From contig NC_060112.1 of assembly GCF_021155765.1 (NCBI RefSeq), forward strand, positions 992,001-1,056,000: a DNA stretch of 64,000 nucleotides, written 5' to 3'. This document shows positions 61,371-64,000 of this stretch, piece after piece. The notes under the pieces were generated by a model that was given only the letters and a program-made list of their open reading frames with translations, had not been told where the DNA came from and made no database searches. Made by a program: the position numbers and the translations under genes. Source of the stretch: Diprion similis. Lineage: Eukaryota; Arthropoda; Insecta; Hymenoptera; Diprionidae. Within the stretch, counting starts at the first letter, position 1; each line of letters starts with the position of its first letter.

Positions 61371-63165
61371 TATATTGAAAAGAGATCAGAAACCATATTG
61401 TCATCTTGTGAATAAAAAATGTTATTGCTTTAGATTCAAATGCCTATATTTCAGGTACTCGAGATAAAAACTTAAACGCACGTCCTTCAAAGTTGATCAA
61501 AAATTACTTTCAAGTAATAATGTTTGACTTCATTGATAAACAGGGTAGATTTGTATTTTACTTTCGCAAAACTATTAGAACTTTTCATTCAAAACTCTTG
61601 AATGTAATTCACGTTGGATTTCAGAATTGCTACTCAGATAAATGCAAATTTAATTTAATAGCACCTCGATTACAATTCTTTGAGACAACTGTTTCTTACT
61701 TGTTACAGCAGCGTGTATAGAGAACTAAAAGCTCAGAGAATTTTATATCCCACCTTCAATGTACAGTGTACTATTAAAATTGACAGCATCAGAAATTTTG
61801 GTCCGTAGAATTCGAGTTACCATCCTACAGCTCATTTTATTCTCAATATATCAAAGCACACTAGTCACCCTAAGCATCTTTTTATCATCGTCCTCAGAAG
61901 ATTTAGGATGTTTATATAGTTATAAAATACTAAATATGAAAGATTTGTACAGATCATAAAATTAAATTCACCATCACACTCATTTTATTATACACATAGT
62001 AATCATAGAAGAGTCAACCATCCTTTTAAAGGATCCAGCTTCCGTGCTTTCAATCATACGGATACCTTTCAATTGGTTACAACCCAGATTTGATCTTTAA
62101 AATGTCTCCGGAGTTCCCTCTGTGTACGTGTGCTTGGAGATCGAAGGGAAATATCAGACCATTCGTTTTTCATTTAATACGAATTTTGATAATAACCTGT
62201 TCAGATATTATCATATGCGGTGTACGCATAATATATTGTGTCATATAACTTACTATTTCCCACTGATTTATGAAAGATTCGGTATACAGATACGATCGGA
62301 AATGATGCGGAGAAAGAATCAAGAAGATATACTATTAAAAAATGAAATAAAAGATTAATTTTTAAACATTGAATCAGTGATATGAGTTAGGTTTGATGCA
62401 AGTCACAACTAGAGCCTTGTTTTAAATAACGGATGCGAAAACTGCGTACCTAAAATTTAATTAAAAAATATCTTGATAATCAGAGTGATGCTATTATTCA
62501 TTCAATATTTATATATTAAAAGTTGATGGTTTTCAATGTTTCACTTGATCATCACAGGTCAATTATTTACAGGCCATATTAACTATCACTAATTCATATT
62601 GCCCTTGAAAAAATTACACGCGTCGTTGAAATCAGAGCTTAATTGTTTTGAGAATCGGTAGCTTCAATACTATGCGAAATTCATCACAACCTGTAAAAAC
62701 TCCCAACTGACCTCCGGTATATACAATATTGTACGTTCTACCGTTTGTACAAGTCCCTCCATTATCCTTGATGCTTACTCTGTTATATACTTAAAAATAT
62801 TATCAACCACCACGAGACAAGTTTGTCCATTTCACATGAATTTGTGTTATTGCCGTATCGGAACAGGATCAACTGACGGATCAAAAAAGATTTTGATAAT
62901 CAGTTGGCTTTTTGTAGGTACCTTCTCGCCGACTGATGTCGCCAACATCACAACCATATCGAACCTCCGGTCTGTAGTTAAAATCGTGATTCACTTTGTA
63001 ATGTGTGTGTGTGTGTGTATGTGTGTAAAAGTAAAACCTATCTTTCAAACTAAAAACACAACCTTAAGTTTTATATTCACAATGATTCACTGAGTTCACT
63101 TTCTTTCGTTAACTTCTTACACTCAAATTTGACATATTCACAAGAGGTAACAGGGGAAGTAGGGG
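61371..63165. other. Intergenic, no supported gene
   Basis: AT-rich sequence with a few 60-85-codon open frames lacking recognisable features. A TG microsatellite lies at 63001-63026. Confidence 0.45.
63001..63026. repeat. TG microsatellite
   Basis: ATGTGTGTGTGTGTGTGTAT tract continuing into GTGTGT. Confidence 0.85.
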
Positions 63166-63942
63166 CTACGCACACTGTTCCGTTGAGGAATCAGACTTCA
63201 ATCGTTCGATTCGATATCGATTGTACTGGCGATAGGGAGAACGAGATTGATCGTTATCGGTAACTACTCGCGTCCTGTGGGGTATTAGATTTTCGTAACG
63301 ACCCATTAGCCAGTCCTGGCACAAACGGTGCTGCGTATCTGCGACATTTTGCGTCGCCCACTTTGCAAGCCACTGATGAAACTTAGAGTTCAGGTGTTTC
63401 GTCACCGCCGGATGACACTGAAATTACAATGCAATTTTATACTAATTAAGGCATTCTGCAAAACTATTAGTCCAATTAAATTACCCAATATGAAAACCTT
63501 ACCTGTCTAGCTCTCGTGAAGGAATTTGGCTTATAGAGGAAAGCCTCTTTGCTTGCAACATAGAGCATCCGGTAACTGTTCGGGTTAAATCTGCACTGCG
63601 TACTGTCGTTATTGATTATGTCACCAGTGTCGCTTGCCTCAGTTATTCTTAACGGTGCTGGCCGTTCCAAAAGTCCAGAAGATGTTTCAAGTGATTTGTC
63701 AGTAGATGTTATTCTAGGTAAAGTGTTTAGTATTTTTAATTCAATATATTTCCTTGCCATATTGTGGGATATACGCGTACGGAAACTTACTCTGGTGTTT
63801 TGTCAGAATGAACAGTATTCAATGATGGCGACCGAGCCATCCTCGATGCACGTTTTCGCCACTCTCTGACATTACGGTAGAGGAATACGGGCTTGCGACC
63901 TGCCAAACGCCTGTCAAATGAGCTCCAACCGCTTCCATCCAT
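63166..63942 (-). CDS. 3' end of an unrecognised gene
   Basis: Three minus-strand exons, 63791-63942, 63503-63713 and 63166-63417, join with matching phases and clean GT-AG signals (GTAAGT, GTAAGG; CTAG, TTTCAG), encoding about 204 residues. The peptide starts at or continues through MDGSGWSSFDRRLAGRKPVF, has a basic stretch (REWRKRASRMARSP), an acidic/serine middle (ITEASDTGDIINNDST), a tryptophan-containing segment (FHQWLAKWATQNVADTQHRL) and ends KSDSSTEQCA. There is no membrane segment or domain that I know. The first ATG follows directly after an acceptor-like TGTAG, so the gene may well continue beyond the right edge of the window. Confidence 0.7.
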
Positions 63943-64000
63943 CTACAACAATCACAGTTTAATATTAACTTACTGTGAATCATTGGAATGATGTTGAATC

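Noticed and set aside
1-64000. tRNA, rRNA, CRISPR arrays, prokaryotic operons or viral genes
   Set aside because: No tRNA B-box with a matching cloverleaf, no spaced identical repeats of CRISPR type, and no bacterial or viral coding region was seen. The tandem repeats at 40.3-41.0 kb have no unique spacers.

Overview
This 64 kb window reads as nuclear DNA of an insect, probably a hymenopteran. The evidence is AT-rich sequence, split genes with GT-AG introns that are often only 75-90 bases long, insect-like orthologues, many non-autonomous transposons, and no operons or prokaryotic signals. The exact organism cannot be named from the sequence alone; a sawfly-like genome is only a guess.

Layout from left to right. 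The 3' half of a zona pellucida (ZP) domain membrane protein gene lies on + (2873-6109), with a 1.4 kb foldback repeat in one intron. A small two-exon gene on - (8446-8944) resembles sperm/cilium microtubule inner proteins. Directly upstream on the same strand is SPAG6/PF16, an axonemal central-apparatus armadillo protein (9377-19311), with a 6.7 kb intron that may hold a nested + strand gene. A transposon-rich block (about 19.6-27.0 kb) contains four long inverted-repeat elements and a broken LINE. CISD3, a mitochondrial iron-sulfur protein, follows on + (27515-28234). PIP4K, a phosphatidylinositol 5-phosphate 4-kinase, is on - (31310-38181), with two foldback elements and a possible alternative first exon in its third intron. 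A hAT-like element and satellite-like tandem repeats follow (39.1-41.0 kb). STK16 kinase is on + (41902-43285). ATP-citrate lyase is on + (coding 51610-56375, with a probable 5' noncoding exon near 44.9 kb). A second transposon-rich tract (58.4-61.4 kb) is followed by the 3' end of an unrecognised - strand gene (63166-63942, continuing off the window).

The genes have unrelated jobs: extracellular matrix, sperm or cilium axoneme, mitochondrial iron-sulfur, phosphoinositide signalling, Golgi/trafficking kinase and cytosolic acetyl-CoA supply. The one functional grouping is SPAG6 next to the small putative axonemal gene, on the same strand and about 430 bases apart.

The most unusual property is the density of long inverted-repeat (foldback) elements. 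At least ten have arms of about 120-650 bases, several lie inside introns, and one (59661-59929) has arms that look identical over about 120 bases. No transposase gene is visible in any of them. Several share a TAGGGTG-type terminus. These elements, and the possible alternative PIP4K first exon, are the best candidates for undescribed biology here.
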